A stretch of 64,000 bases of DNA from Phaseolus vulgaris (lineage: Eukaryota; Streptophyta; Magnoliopsida; Fabales; Fabaceae). Every line of letters begins with the position of its first letter. Within the stretch, counting starts at the first letter, position 1. A model generated the notes under the pieces. That model had not been told where the DNA came from. It saw only the letters and a list, made by a program, of their open reading frames with translations, and made no database searches. A program made the position numbers and the translations under genes. Of the stretch, positions 44,736 through 57,694 are shown one piece after another. The stretch spans positions 10,210,584 to 10,274,583 of the forward strand of contig NC_023754.2 of assembly GCF_000499845.2 (NCBI RefSeq), written 5' to 3'.

Positions 44736-45086
44736 TTGGCTTCTTGCAGCAGTTGCAAGAAGAAAGGTCGAATCTACAGGGTTGAAGTCATGGCTCATAA
44801 CTTTAAACGTGGTAATACTCTCACCTATAATCAACCTTCAAATTCCTTTAAGGATTCACCAAGCGTTTTGTTGTTAAAGGAAGAAGTCCGAAATTATAAG
44901 GAACAAAATGATAAACTCACTGAGCATGTGAAATCATTGGTTAATATCATTATTCATTTCCTTCCTCCTGAAGCACAAAGTTCCGTTGAACAACAATCTC
45001 AACAAGTACTGTCACCACAAGAATCACCAAGGCAAAAGGAACCACCTAGGCAACAACAAGACGATAATGATTATGCAGACTATTAG
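44736..45086 (+). pseudogene. Coiled-coil protein fragment, possibly a CACTA transposase C-terminus
   Basis: A 116-codon frame with LLLKEEVRNYKEQNDKLTEH as a coiled-coil heptad pattern, LPPEAQSSVEQQ and a Q/P-rich acidic tail. It resembles the C-terminal part of plant En/Spm-type transposon proteins from memory. No catalytic region is present, so it is a fragment at best. Confidence 0.35.
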
Positions 45087-45205
45087 GATCATGTTTGTAG
45101 TTTTTTTTAACAACAAATTACATTACAAGTTCACTTGACTTTTGAATTAAGGATCTTTAGTTATGTTTCAAGTTTGTTTGTCTTTTTAGATATTTCAAGT
45201 GGACC

Positions 45206-47905
45206 TTTTTTTTAATCAGCAATAAAAATTTAATAAATAGGAGTACTCGGGGTACTCCAACCCATGTACAAAAATCCCCTATGCTAGAGGAATGAGATTT
45301 ACAGATAAAAATGATCAAAACCTAACCATATTCTGCTCATATAATTCTGATAAGCTTAAACCTCTTTAAAAACATCAGGATATCAATACATAAGTCAAAT
45401 TATCTATCAAGAAATCCAACAACTTAGTAAAATTCCAGAATATAAGCATATCAGTTCAAAAGAAATACTTTGCCTCCTTGTTATCTACTGCAGTTTCCCA
45501 AGCATCCATTGTGTCTATAGTTCTACGCCAAGGAAATTCCTCTCATGTAAACCGAGTATCCAGCCAAAAGCAGAGAAAGGGCGTTAATCATCAATGTAGT
45601 GATTTTAAACATTCATATACATTAATACACCAATCAGAATAAGAGAAATTTGACTTTGGAAATTTATAACTTACCTATGCCCACGCCTTTACTTGAGCCA
45701 AAGCAAAAATTTCAACAGGATCCACCACTGTATTATTGAAAATTATCCTATTCCTAAGGTTCCAAATTCCCCAAATAATGGAAATCCACATACATTTCCA
45801 AACACAATTTCCCAAGTAGTTTAGACCCATAAAACCTATTTGTTTGAAATGTTGAATAGCATTATCACAATGTACAAGAGCTCTACCAGCCCAAGCATCA
45901 GACATATACCATACTTTAGAAGCCACTTTACATGTGAAAAAGAGATGATTTATTGTTTCAAGCTCAGACCCACACATGACACACATCCCCCTCCAACCAG
46001 AATTCCTCTATGTATTAAATTATCATATGTTGTAATTTTACCAATTAAAACACACTATACAAAGTAATATGTTGATGGAAGAGTTTTTAGGCTCCAAAAA
46101 GAATCAAAATTAAAAGCAGAGAGTGAATGTGGCTGCAAAATATTTTGTTGGCAAAGAATTTTATAAGCAGAGTTAACAGTAAAATAATTTGAGGTATCAC
46201 ACACCCACATCCACAAATCATTTCTACAAGCATCTATTTTAATAGTCTTCAATTCATCCATAAATTCATTTATAATTTCAGTTTCCCATAAAACCCACCC
46301 TCTTCTACATTCTATTTGCCATACCCACTGGTTTTCATGTCATACCCCATATTTATCTATAGAACCCTCTTTAAGCACTGAGATTGAGAAAATGTTGGGA
46401 TATCTATTTTTCAAAGTGTCATTTCTTATCCAATAATCTGTCCAAAACAAAATATTACTCCCTCCACCGACCTTCCACCTTCTTTGGTTATCAAACCAAA
46501 AATTTAAGTTTCCTCGACACACCTTCTTGATATCTCTCCACCACCAATATTCAGTATTTGACACAACACTATCATCCAATCCTCATCAAGAACAATATTT
46601 AGATTCCAATACCTGTTTCCAAAGTCTTGATTTTTCACAACCAAGTCTCCATTTCCATTTCCATTTCCAAAAAAGAGACATATTAAACAGATTTACATCC
46701 TTAATTTCTAATCCTCCTTCCGATTTGGATTGACATAGGAAGTCCCACTTGATTCAGGCTATCTTCCTTTTATCACTTCCCCATCCCCATAAAAAATCTC
46801 TTTGTAATCTTGTGATTAATTTCCCAACTGGTGTAGGCATTTTGAACAGAGATAAGTAATATAAAAGGACAGCTGAAATGACAGTTTTTATCAAAGTAAC
46901 TCTTCCAGCAAAAGATAAATGTTTTCCTTTCCAACTACAAAGCTTACTTTTAATTTTTTATATCATGTCATTCCAAAACACTTTTTTCCTATGATTATCT
47001 CCCACAAGAACCCCTAAATATTTAAAAGGATCTTCCACTTTATTACAATTTAAAATCGCAGAGTATCTTAGTATTTCAGTTTGTTGTGCACCTATACTTG
47101 CGATTTTACTTTTTCTAAAGTTCACCTTCAACCCTGACACAAGTTCGAAACATCTTAGATTACATTTAATTGTTATGTTTTTCACATTATCCTCACAAAA
47201 AAAGATAGTATCATTAGCAAACTGTAGCATACTAACCTCAACCTGATCCAAACCTACTTTAATCCCATCATAGAGTTCTTTTTGTTGGGCCACTCTCATG
47301 ACTCCATCCAAGCCTTAAGCCACTATAAGAAATAGAGATGGTGCTAAAGGGTCACCCTATCTTAGACCCTTTTGTAGGTTGGAATTGTTCATAATGACTT
47401 CCATTGACAAGTATGAATATACATGATGATTCTAAGCAACTCCTAATCCATTTAATCCACGTGTTTCCAAACCCCATCCTCTGTAACATATAAAATAGAA
47501 AATCCAGTCCATAGAGTCGTAGGCTTTCTCAAAGTCAGCCTTAACAGTGATACACTTACTCTTATTCTTTCTTACCTCCTTTATAACTTCATTTGCCACA
47601 ATTATTCTATCAAGGATACCTCTTCCTTGAATGAAAGCGATTGTTTATGATCAATGATTTTGTGCAGTCTTCTACCTAGAATTTTTGCTATGATTTTGTA
47701 AAAACTGCCTACTAATGATATTGGTCTAAAATCCTCTAATCTAACAAGGTTAGTAATTTTGGGGATAATTGTGATGGAAGAGGCAGTACATCCTTTTGGT
47801 CATATCCCTCATTTGTGAAAGCAGCATATAGCTTCATATAACTCTATATTTATAATCTCTCAGAATTCTTTAAAAAAGCTAAAATTAAAACCATTTGGAC
47901 TTTAC
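45206..47905 (-). mobile_element. LINE L1, 5'-truncated
   Basis: Minus-strand non-LTR retrotransposon. Its poly-A appears as ttttttttaatcagcaataaa at 45206. Going upstream: zf-RVT domain (CVMCGSELETINHLFFTC, WGIWNLRNRIIF, 45675-45986), spacer frames (46055-46579), and RT (46958-47311: VSMLQFANDTIFFCED, LKVNFRKSKIA, FKYLGVLVGDN). RT then decays to about 47905 (GFNFSFFKEF-like). The catalytic Y/F-A-D-D is FAND here. No endonuclease domain, so it is 5'-truncated. The left edge of the RT part is shared with 55450-55700. Confidence 0.88.
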
Positions 47906-48436
47906 TTTTATATTATGTTATCTTTCATATGATGAGACTTCAATTATGTTATGTTTTGAATTTGAAATTAAAAGTGTGTTGGATATGTTAAATTACACAT
48001 GTTTAAAAAAGGCATTCATTTAAATGCATGAATAGACATTTTGATGGATGTACGATTACCTACGGATTTACCCATGAAATACAGTTGGTGGGTAATGTGT
48101 GTGTATATTTTACCTATGGACTACTATTCGTGGGTATTACCTATGAACTGTTGTTACCCATGGATTCATATTTCGTAGGTAAATTACACATGCCAACATT
48201 ACATACGATTTTTTTTCCGTGAAAAATCCGTAAATAATACTGATTTACCTACGAATTTTTGTTGTTACATACGGATTTGGTCCATAGGTAAATCAATTTT
48301 TTTTAGTGATTTTAGTAAATTTTCAAGCCTTTGGATTTAAGTGTTTTTTTATCGATTAATTCATAGTTTTAATCCATTAAAATAGTGTTACACAAAATTT
48401 CAAATTTATCATCATTATTACATAGATATCCAGATT

Positions 48437-48475
<39 letters not shown>

Positions 48476-49664
48476 AAAAATTCAAAGATAGATACAAATT
48501 TTACCTTCTAGATGAATTATCCAAAAATATATATCCGTAGATAAATTTCTACTTACAAATACAACTGTATAATAATAATAATAATAATAAAAATAATATT
48601 ATTACTATCAATATTAATAATAAAATTAATAGTAATAATAAAATTAAAAATAATAATAATAATAATTAATAATAAGAATTTTTACAATACTAATATTAGT
48701 AGTAATAATTATTATTAATAATAGTTAACATTATTAATAATATAATTTTTATAAATTAATAATAATATCAATAATAATTAAATAATATTAATATTTATAA
48801 TAATTATATTATTATTGATAATAATAATATAATATTAATAATAAATTAATGATAATAATCATAGTAGTAATAAAAATTATTATAAAAAATAATAATTGTA
48901 ATATAATCACTAAGTTTATCTAGTGTGTGTGGTGGTTAAAAATATTTTTTTATTTATAGAATTTCTTACAGCATAATTTAATTATAATAAAGATTTAATA
49001 ATAATAATCACGAAAAAAACATGAAATTATAGTGTTTATGGATAAAAATCTATAAAAGATTTTGTAGATAATTTGTGATTATCTATGAATTTTTTCGGTA
49101 AATAAATACAATTTATTTAGTTTACAGATTCAACAAAAGTACCAACATTTTAACAAATTATTTTCATCGGACTAATTGTTAAAGCAAATTTCAAAATATT
49201 TTATCATGAATTTCTTCGACCTTCAACTTTTGTATAATAATTTACATTTATTATTTTGACCTCAATTATATTGAAATAGTATCGTTAGATCAATCACTGC
49301 CTCCAAAATATTATTCGTTTTGGAATTTAAAAGTACGTCACGATTTCATCCTTAAAAAACATCTGAATAGATTAACAAAAATATATATATAAACAGTTAT
49401 TGATCTCGACTCTATAACTATTATATTGTACTATTAGGAGTACCCGAATATTCTTAATTTTCTATCACTTCAATTAGAACATATTTAAGAATGGCTTTTA
49501 TTTTCTTTAACTCTCCACAATTTTGTTCATAAGTGTTCCTCTTATTATTACCTGGCACAACAAATTAAAAGATGGATTAGGTTTACTTATGTTTTACCAA
49601 CTCAACTTGCCATAAATTATATAACAAGTGTTAGAGGACACACAATTTTTCCTACGTACTAAAA
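47625..49664. repeat. Segmental duplication, copy A
   Basis: Collinear and highly similar to 55448-57407. It includes the LINE 5' edge, a CACTA-like end (to 48307), (TA)n at 48437-48470, an (AAT)n-rich stretch (48560-48900) and unique sequence to acacacaatttttcctac. The module resumes at about 53235 after an inserted 3.5 kb. Confidence 0.88.
47990..48307 (-). mobile_element. CACTA-like terminus with subterminal repeats (copy A)
   Basis: On the minus strand CACTAAAAAAAATTGATTTAC begins at 48307, followed by repeated ACCTAC/ACCCAC..A motifs (plus strand gtaggtaa, gtgggtatt). Same motif type as 19010-19311. Duplicated at 55860-56140. Confidence 0.55.
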
Positions 49665-50091
49665 GAACAAAATGATTTATAAATTGGTGTCTAAATTAAT
49701 TATTAATGTTTTAGCAATTAAAATTTAAAATTCTAAATTAGTCTTTAGATGAAGACTAATAGAGACTAATATATAAAGTAGTTAATAGCTAATGGTTAAA
49801 TACTAATTTAAAAATTATTTTATAAATTTTTATTAATAATAGAATCTATTTTAAATAATAATAATTTTACATTTTATAAGATGATCTTTAATTTATTTAA
49901 TATAATAACTAATTATTTTGGTATCTAAAATTAGTTTTTATTTAATAACTTTCTTGTAGTGTTCACTTAATTAACCTTCACCACCAAACATAAATATTTA
50001 TTTATTTTATTATTCTTATTTATCTTTTGCAAGATATGATTAGTTTTATTAAATAGCAACTAATATCTATATTTTGCAAGATACGATTATG
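49665..50091. other. AT-rich insert ending in cttgtagtg
   Basis: Absent from copy B of the duplication. Its right part on the minus strand begins CACTACAAGAAAGTTATTAA at 49961, so it may be another CACTA-like or MITE piece. No coding sequence. Confidence 0.4.
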
Positions 50092-53000
50092 ATTTTTTTT
50101 ATCGGCAATAAGAATAAATAAATAGGAACCACTTGAGGGGTGGATCAACCCTTATACACGGTACCCAAACACTGATTCCTGCCTAAAACCTCCAAAACTA
50201 ACTAAAACATACCTTGCCCTTGCTACATCTATCAAACTCAAGTGATTAACCTCATGCACACCATAGGTTCTAAACACCAATCAGAAAAGGAAAACGAAGC
50301 TGACCTAAAATTTATAGAGACCCAAGACCAAACCTTTACTTGCACCAAAGAAAATACTTCAGACGCATTCGCCACTCCTCTTTTGAAAATTATGTTATTC
50401 CTGTGATTCCATATTTCGCTAACCACCCCAACCCAGATTGTGTTCCATACTCAGATTTATCCTAGTATCGAGCTTGTTTTCCATCAACCTCCAAGTTATA
50501 AGCACTGCAGAGGGTACTGCCTTGCACCTCCACAACTTACAAAAAATCGACGAAGAATCCGCCTCTTTGTCCTTCCTAACAAGATTGTAGGCAAAATTAA
50601 CTGAAAAAGTTTGGAGACCCCCTCCTTCCAAATCCAACTATCCACCTCTACCGTGGCAACCCAAGCCTCAAGCAAAAGCTGACTCAACTGATCCGCCATC
50701 GACTTCTCCCACTCAAAAAAAAGTCTTCTCCAAGCTAGCTGCCAAACCCAAACTCCGTTCGACCAAAAACTAAGCTCCCTCAGCTTTGCATCTTTGGTAG
50801 AACTAATAGAAAACAATCTTGGGAAGGCATTCTTCAACGACTCGCCATTCAACCAACTGTCCTTCCAGAAATAAATATCCTTCTCGTCACTAACTTTCCA
50901 CTTGAAACCATCTTTAAAGCTTCTCCCCCAACCCTCCGAAGACCACACCTCTTTCAAATCTTTCCACCAAAGAGAGCACCTCCTACCTTTTCCTTCCTCT
51001 CCCAAACTTCTCCACCCTCCGTATTTAGAAAAGAGAACCTCCTTCCAAAGGCACCCTCGACCGATCACAACCTCCAAATCCACTTCCCCAATAAAGCCAA
51101 GTTGAACAACTTTAAATCAATAATCCCAAGCCCCCCAAACTCGCGAGGCTTACAGGCCAATCTTCAGGAAGCCCAAGCAATCTTCTTTCCTTCTGCACCC
51201 CACCCCAGAGAAAATTTCTTTGTATCTTAATCAGCTTTCTTGCCACCCCCGAAGGCAGTTTGAATAATGACATAAAGAATAGCGGAATAGAAGAGAGTAC
51301 GAACTTAATCAAACAGATCCTCCCAACCATCGTCAAACATCTTCCCTTCCACCTACTTAATCTAGCCTGAACTTTCTCAATCACCCCATTCCAAAAGTCA
51401 CCTCGCTTATGACTCCCACCAACTGGCATACCCAAGTAGATAAAAAGAGCAACCATCTTATCACAGTTAAGCATAGTTGCGAACCACTGGAGCACGACAT
51501 GGTCCATCCCCGTCCCACCAATCCTACTCTTCGTGAAATTAACCCTTAACCCGGAGGAGAGCTCAAAACATTACAAAATCGCCTTAATGTTAAATACACT
51601 TTTGGTATTTGCTTCGCAGAAGAACAAAGTATCGTCTGCATATTGTAACATATTTACCTTTACTTTATCCTTTCCAACCTCCAAACTGTCAATCAACTTT
51701 TTTTCTTCTGCTACCCTTGCCACCCAAGCTAGCCCTTCTGTCACAATGAGGAAGAGAAAAGGAGCAAGCGGATCGCCCTGGCGGAGACCCTTTCTAGGAA
51801 AGAACTCCTTAGTTGGGCTCCCATTTACAAGGACTGAAACCGAAGCTGACTCTAAGCAACCCTTTATCCACCGAATCCAACGTTCACAGAATCCCAACCT
51901 CCTTAGCATATAAAATATAAAATCCCAATTCACCGAGTCGTAAGCCTTCTCATAATTGACTTTGAAGAACACACAACTCTTCCTCTTTCTCTTGTATTCT
52001 TCCAGAACCTCATTCGCAACTAGCACACTGTCCAATAAACCTTTTCCTTCAAGAAAAGTCAACTGTCTAGCATCTATAATTTTTCCAATCACCTTTTTCA
52101 AATGCAAGGAGAGCGCTTTAGAGATGATCTTGTACAAGCAACCTACTAATGAAATAGGTCTAAACTCCCCTAGTTGTTGAGGATTTTCTAGTTTTGGTAA
52201 CAAACAAAGAAATGATGCATTTGAACCTCTTTGCCAACTGCCATAACCTGCAAAATCCTTTACTGCCGACACCACGTCCTTCTTTAGGATGTCCCAACAA
52301 GATTTTATAAAACCAAAGTTAAAACCATCAAGGTCGGAACTCTTTGAACTATCACACCCCCAAATCGCGGCTCTCACCTCTTCTTCCGAAAAATCACCAA
52401 TTAACATCTCATTGTCGGCTTCTGAAATGGAATTGAATTCAACCTTATCCAGTCTGACCTGGCAAGTGTCATTCCTAGAGAACCTTTCCTCAAAGAACTC
52501 ACGAACCTTATTCTTTACCTCTTCCTTATTGTCACACCATTTGTTATTAACAAAAATCCTGTGCAACTGATTCCTTGCCCTCCTCCATTTTACCGAAGAG
52601 TGAAAGAACTTTGTATTGAGATCCCCCTGCTTAATCCAACTCTATCTTGCTTTCTTAAATAAAATCGCCTCTTGTTTAGACTTAGAAAATGAAAGCTTAG
52701 CAAAGAGAGACATATAGCCCGTCTTCGTCATTACGAAAGTCTAATTCGTCTAACCTCTGTTGAATTTCCTTGCTAGTCTGATTCACATCACTGAAGACTT
52801 CCTTGTTCCACACCTTTAAATCTGCATTTAACTTTTTCAGCTTTTCTTTAAACACAAAGATTCCTCCTCCCACCACCTTGTATGAAGACCAACTCAATCT
52901 CACGAACTCTTTAAACCTGCTATCTTTCTGCCACACATCCAAACACCTAAAAGGCTTCGCACCCCAATCCACTGAGACTTCCTTCAGGATAACTGCACAA

Positions 53001-53215
53001 TCATCCGAGATTGATCTACTTAAAACAAATTGTTGGATGTTAGGCCAAAAATCCAGCCATTCCTTAGATACTAACACCCTGTCTATTCTGCTTTTTACCA
53101 AACCGTTAGGTTTGAACCATGTAAACTTTCTGCCCACCAATGGAATGTCTACCAATTCTGATCTTTCGATGAAATCATTGAAACCCTTTATTTCTTTAGA
53201 GTAGTCAGAATTTGA
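50092..53215 (-). mobile_element. LINE L2, 5'-truncated in the endonuclease domain
   Basis: Poly-A appears as gattttttttatcggcaataa at 50092-50110. From the 5' side: endonuclease C-terminus (53155-52697: VDIPLVGRKFTWFKPNG, SRIDRVLVS), RT (52566-51571: LEEYKRKRKSCVFFKVNYEK, GLRQGDPLAPFLF, LQYADDTLFFCE), RT end and thumb (51507-51112), spacer (51083-50496) and zf-RVT-like end (50637-50238). The catalytic YADD is intact, but frame changes near 51540, 52640 and 50500 break the ORF. It inserted into copy A of the duplicated module. Confidence 0.9.
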
Positions 53216-53234
53216 ATTTGTTTGAGGTTATATG

Positions 53235-53555
53235 TTTTTGAAAGTATTCACATCTCTTACTTTGGTTGGTTAGCTACTATGTACTAACTTATTTATCTTT
53301 ATACCTCAAATGTGATTTTATATGTAAATGAAAACATCCAAAATACTTTATTTTATTTTATTATTTAATTAATCACACAATTAATCCACACAAAATGCAT
53401 ACATAAATAAATAAATAACTAAAAAGTTGTAGACTAATAATAGTAATTGCAAAGAGTTGATACCTCCTTTCATAATATTTATTTGTTTTACATGCATCAA
53501 ACTTAAGTATTGAAGTGTGAATGTATGGTTTGAGCAGTTGAATAAGTTCAATCTT
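53235..53555 (-). repeat. 3' flank of a lost nsLTP-like copy (copy A)
   Basis: Matches 57415-57712 and 41575-41745 (ggttggttagctactatgta, aaaagttgtagactaataat, atgcatcaaactta). It stops at 53555, a few bases before the position of the nsLTP stop codon, where Copia sequence begins. Confidence 0.85.
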
Positions 53556-55220
53556 TTATGGTTTGAGAAGACTAGAAGGAAGAACTTCAAATAATTTAAG
53601 CCAATTCATATATGCACCCACAACTCATCATCAACAAGCTGTCTCACGTCTTTTGTGTTACCTCAAGGGCACCTCTGGTGAAGGACTATATTTCTCTCAT
53701 ACTAGCTCACTTCACCTCTGTGGTTTTAGTGACTCTGACTGGGCAACATGTCCTACCACACACAAATCTGTCACTGGATATTCCATCTACTTAGGAGATT
53801 CCCTAATATCATGGAAATCAAAGAAGCAACCAACTATCTCCCGCAGCTCCTCCGACACCGAGTATAGAGCCATTGCCACCACCACATGTGAGCTACAATG
53901 GTTGTCTTACCTCCTTCAGGATTTACATCTTCCTCTCTCCTAGCCTGCAACCCTGACAACAAATCTACCCTTCAAATAGCATCCAATCAAGTCTTTCATG
54001 AATGCACCAAGAACATCGAAATTGATAGTCACCTAGTTCGTGAAAAACATAACTCTGATCTCCTCAAACTGCTGCCCATTACTTCTGCCATTTAAGTTGC
54101 TGACATAATTATTGTTCCTGTCGGTTGACTCGAAATGCCTTCGTGTGCCTACGTCACTTTTTCGTCCATAATCTTTGCATTCGCACGTGCCGTTTATGTG
54201 ATGAATGCCTGAAAACACAAAGACAAGGGGCGCCCTAGAGGTCGTTTGCACTCCGACATTCAAGTCAGTACTAGGGCTAGGAAACACCAAAATTGTGTAA
54301 TTGTCATTGTGTGTTACCTTACTATTTATAGATTGAAACTAGGGTTTTCTTCTTACCCAAAATGGGCTTTTCTGATGGCGCGGGCCCAACACTGTTGTTA
54401 GGATAACCTAGCGCGTGGGGTCCCTAACTGGACTGCAACCTCTGAGGGGGTGACCACCCGGGCGCCTCCTCGTGCACTTGATCTCTGGGGTCACCTGCCT
54501 CTAGGAGTGTCCTAACTGTTCACGTGTCATGCATGCAGCTCACCCCTGAAACGCGACCCTCACGAGTCATATCTTTCCAGTGGCTCTACACTTTGTGTTA
54601 CGCCCGAACGCGTCATCCACTTTATACACATGGACACTCGTGATCTAGGCTTCTCCCTTACTAATAACTGGTGTTTGGTCTGCGATCCTCCTCTCGTGGC
54701 CCAGCTCTACTGTTTGGGTTCCTGATGTCCGATCTCTCCACATTGTGTAGTGGCACGTCGGTACATCCTGATGACCGATGTCTGACCACTCTTTGGCTCC
54801 TTGGCGCACGTGCTTCGCGAGATACTGGCTCACGCCGCTCGTGGGACCCGCTCACGTGGCACCAACATTACTAGTGGTCAACAACGCCCAAAGACTGGTC
54901 GGTACATTCACCAAGCCTCTTGCTTCCACACAGTTCTCTACTCTCAAATCCAAGTTGGGCCTGACGAATATCTACTCCCCAGCTTGAGGGGGGTGTTAAC
55001 ATATTTAGTTTTTCTGTTTTAAGTTATTGGGCTTTGTGTGTTTGGCCTAACTTTTCTTTCAGCTGGGTCTTAGTCTTTTTTCTTATATATACAACATGTA
55101 TTTTAATCTCTAATACACAAGTAAATAAGAATTTATTTTGTATTTTCTTTTTCTCTTCTTTTGTCTCTTTTATGCTTAAGTCATTGTCTCCTTTTCATTT
55201 GCAATTAGGGTTCATCAGAA
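53556..55220 (+). mobile_element. Copia 3' end (RNase H and 3' LTR), split by a solo LTR
   Basis: RT end/RNase H 53563-54100 (FSDSDWATCPTTHKSVTGYS, SSSDTEYRAIATTTCELQWL) continues at 54907-54985 (FTKPLASTQFSTLKSKLGL). A polypurine tract (agcttgagggggg) then leads to an LTR starting tgttaacatatttag at about 54993 and perhaps ending near 55220. The upstream part is absent. A TGG-rich frame change near 53940 and a TAA at about 54094 break it. Confidence 0.85.
54113..54906 (-). repeat. Tat-like Gypsy solo LTR
   Basis: On the minus strand it starts TGTACCGACCAGTCTTTGG at 54906 and ends near gtcaaccgacaggaaca at 54113, matching both ends of the 43186-44074 LTR. It splits the Copia block LPITSA..VADI from FTKPLASTQ. 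The flanks do not form a clean 5-bp duplication. Confidence 0.75.
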
Positions 55221-55297
55221 CCTCCCTTTCTTCATTGCAATTACGTGTGCTCCATTTGATGCATCACATCAGACAATGAATATTCATCTTCATTGAC

Positions 55298-55720
55298 TGT
55301 AATAGTCTGCATATTGCATCATAATCACATTTACCCGCCCTTCCCTCACCTCAATACTCTCAACTAACATCTTCTCTTCCGCGTGTCTAACTACCCCTAC
55401 AAGCCCTTCAGCCATAATAAGGAAAATAAATGGTGTTAAAGGGTCTCCTTAAATGAAAGCCGATTGTTTATGATCAATGATTTTCTGCAGTCTTCTACCT
55501 ATAATTTTTGCTATGATTTTGTAAAAATTGTCAACTAATGATATTGGTCTAAAGTCCTCTAATCTAACAAGGTTAGTAATTTTGGGGAAATTGTGATGAA
55601 AGAGGCAGTACATTCTTTTGGTCATATCCCTCATTTGTGAAAGCAGCATATAGCTTCATATAACTTTACATTTATAATCTCTCAGAATTCTTTAAAAAAG
55701 ATAAAATTAAAATCATCTGG
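55298..55720 (-). mobile_element. LINE L3 fragment (RT)
   Basis: Two LINE RT pieces: 55300-55448 (minus strand GDPLTPFIFLIMAEGLV and MMQYAD) and 55450-55700, which matches copy A (47630-47905: DFRPISLVDNFYKIIAKIIG). They are joined by a deletion, so they were once one RT domain. Confidence 0.8.
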
Positions 55721-57407
55721 ACTTGACTTTTATATTATGTTATCTTTCATATGATGAGATTTCAATTATGTTATGTTTTGAATTTGAAATTAAATGTGTG
55801 TTGGATATGTTAAATTATACATGTTTTAAAAAAGGCATTCATTTAAATGAATTAATAGACATTATGCTAGATGTACGATTACCTACTGATTTACCCATGA
55901 AATACAGTTGGTGGGTAATGTGTGTGTATATTTTACGTACGAACTACTGTTTGTGGGTATTACCTACGAACTGTTGTTACCCATGGGTTCATATTTCGTA
56001 GGTAAATTACATATGCCAATATTACATACAATTTTTTTTCCATGAAAAATCCGTAGGTAATACTGATTTACCTATGAATTTCTGCTATTATATACGGATT
56101 TAGTCCATAGATAAATCAGTTTTATTTTTAGTGATTTTAGTAATTTTTCAAGGCTTTGGATTTAAGTGTATTTTTATCGATTAATTCATAGTTTTAATCT
56201 ATTTTAGTGTTACACAAAATTTTAAATTTATCATAATTATTACATAGATATCCAGATTTAAATATATATATATATAAAAAAACAATTCAGTACTACATAA
56301 AAATTATTACCCATAAATTTGTAGCTTCTGATAAATAAATTCAACGGTAGATACAAATTTTACCTTCTAGATAAATTATATATCCGTAGATAAATTTCAT
56401 ATTACATATAAATTTCTACTTACAAATACAACTGAATAATAATAAAAAATAATATTAAAAATAATATTATTACTATCAATATTAATAATAAAATTAATAT
56501 TAATAATAAAATTAATATTTATAATAATAATAATAATAATAATAATAATTAATAGTAAGAATTTTTACAATACTAATATTAGTAGTAATAATTAATATTA
56601 ATAATAATAATTATTATTAATAATATAATTTTTATAAATTAATAATAATATCAATAATAATTAAATAATATTAATATTTATAATAATTATATTATTATTG
56701 ATAATAATATAATATTAATAATAAATTAATGATAATAATCATAGTAATAATACAAATTATAATAAAAAAATAATAATTGTAATATAATCACTAAGTTTAT
56801 CTAGTGTGTGGTGGTTAAAGATATTTTTTTATTTATAAAATTTCTTACAGCATAATTTAATTATAATAAGAATTTAATAATAATAATCATGAAAAAAAAC
56901 ATGAAATTATAGTGTTTATGGATAAAAATCTATAAAAGCTTTTGTAGATAATTTGTGATTAACTATACCTTCAACCTTTTGTATAGTAATTTATATTTAT
57001 TATTTCGACCTCAATTATATTGAGATAGTATCTTTAGGATCAATCACTGCCTCCGAAATATTATTCATTTTCGAATTCAAAAGTACGTCACGATTTTGTC
57101 CTTAAAAAACATCTGAATAGATTAACAAAAAAAGATATATATAAACAATTATTGATCTCGACTCTATAACTATATAGTACTATTAGGAGTACCAGAATAT
57201 TCTTAATTTTCTATCATTTTTCAATTAGACCATATTTAAGAATGGCTTTTATTTTCTTTAACTCTCCACAAATTTTGTTCATAATTATTCCTCTTATTAT
57301 TACTTGGCAAAACAAATTAAAAGATGGATTAGATTTACTTATGTTTTACCAACTCAACTTGCCATAAATTATATAACAAGTGTTAGAGGACACACAATTT
57401 TTCCTAC
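55448..57407. repeat. Segmental duplication, copy B
   Basis: Counterpart of 47625-49664, with shorter TA and AAT tracts and an extra stretch containing agtactacataaaaattatt (56287). It continues without interruption into nsLTP-like copy B. Confidence 0.88.
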
Positions 57408-57694
57408 AACATAAATCCACATCTCTTAATTTGGTTGGTTAGCTACTATGTACCAACTTATTAATCTTTATACCTCAAATGTGATTTTATATGTAAGTGA
57501 AAACATCCAAAATACTTAATTTAATTTAATTAATCCACACAAAATGCATAAATAAATAAATAAATAAAAAGTTGTAGACTAATAATAATAGTAATTGCAA
57601 AGAGTTTATACCTCTTTGATAATATTTATTTGTTTTACATGCATCAAACTTAACCATTGAAGTGTGAATGTATGGTATGAGGAGTTGAATAAGT
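57408..57694 (-). repeat. 3' flank of nsLTP-like copy B
   Basis: Matches 53235-53555 and 41575-41734. Contains ttgtagactaataataata and gcatcaaacttaacc. No gene. Confidence 0.8.
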
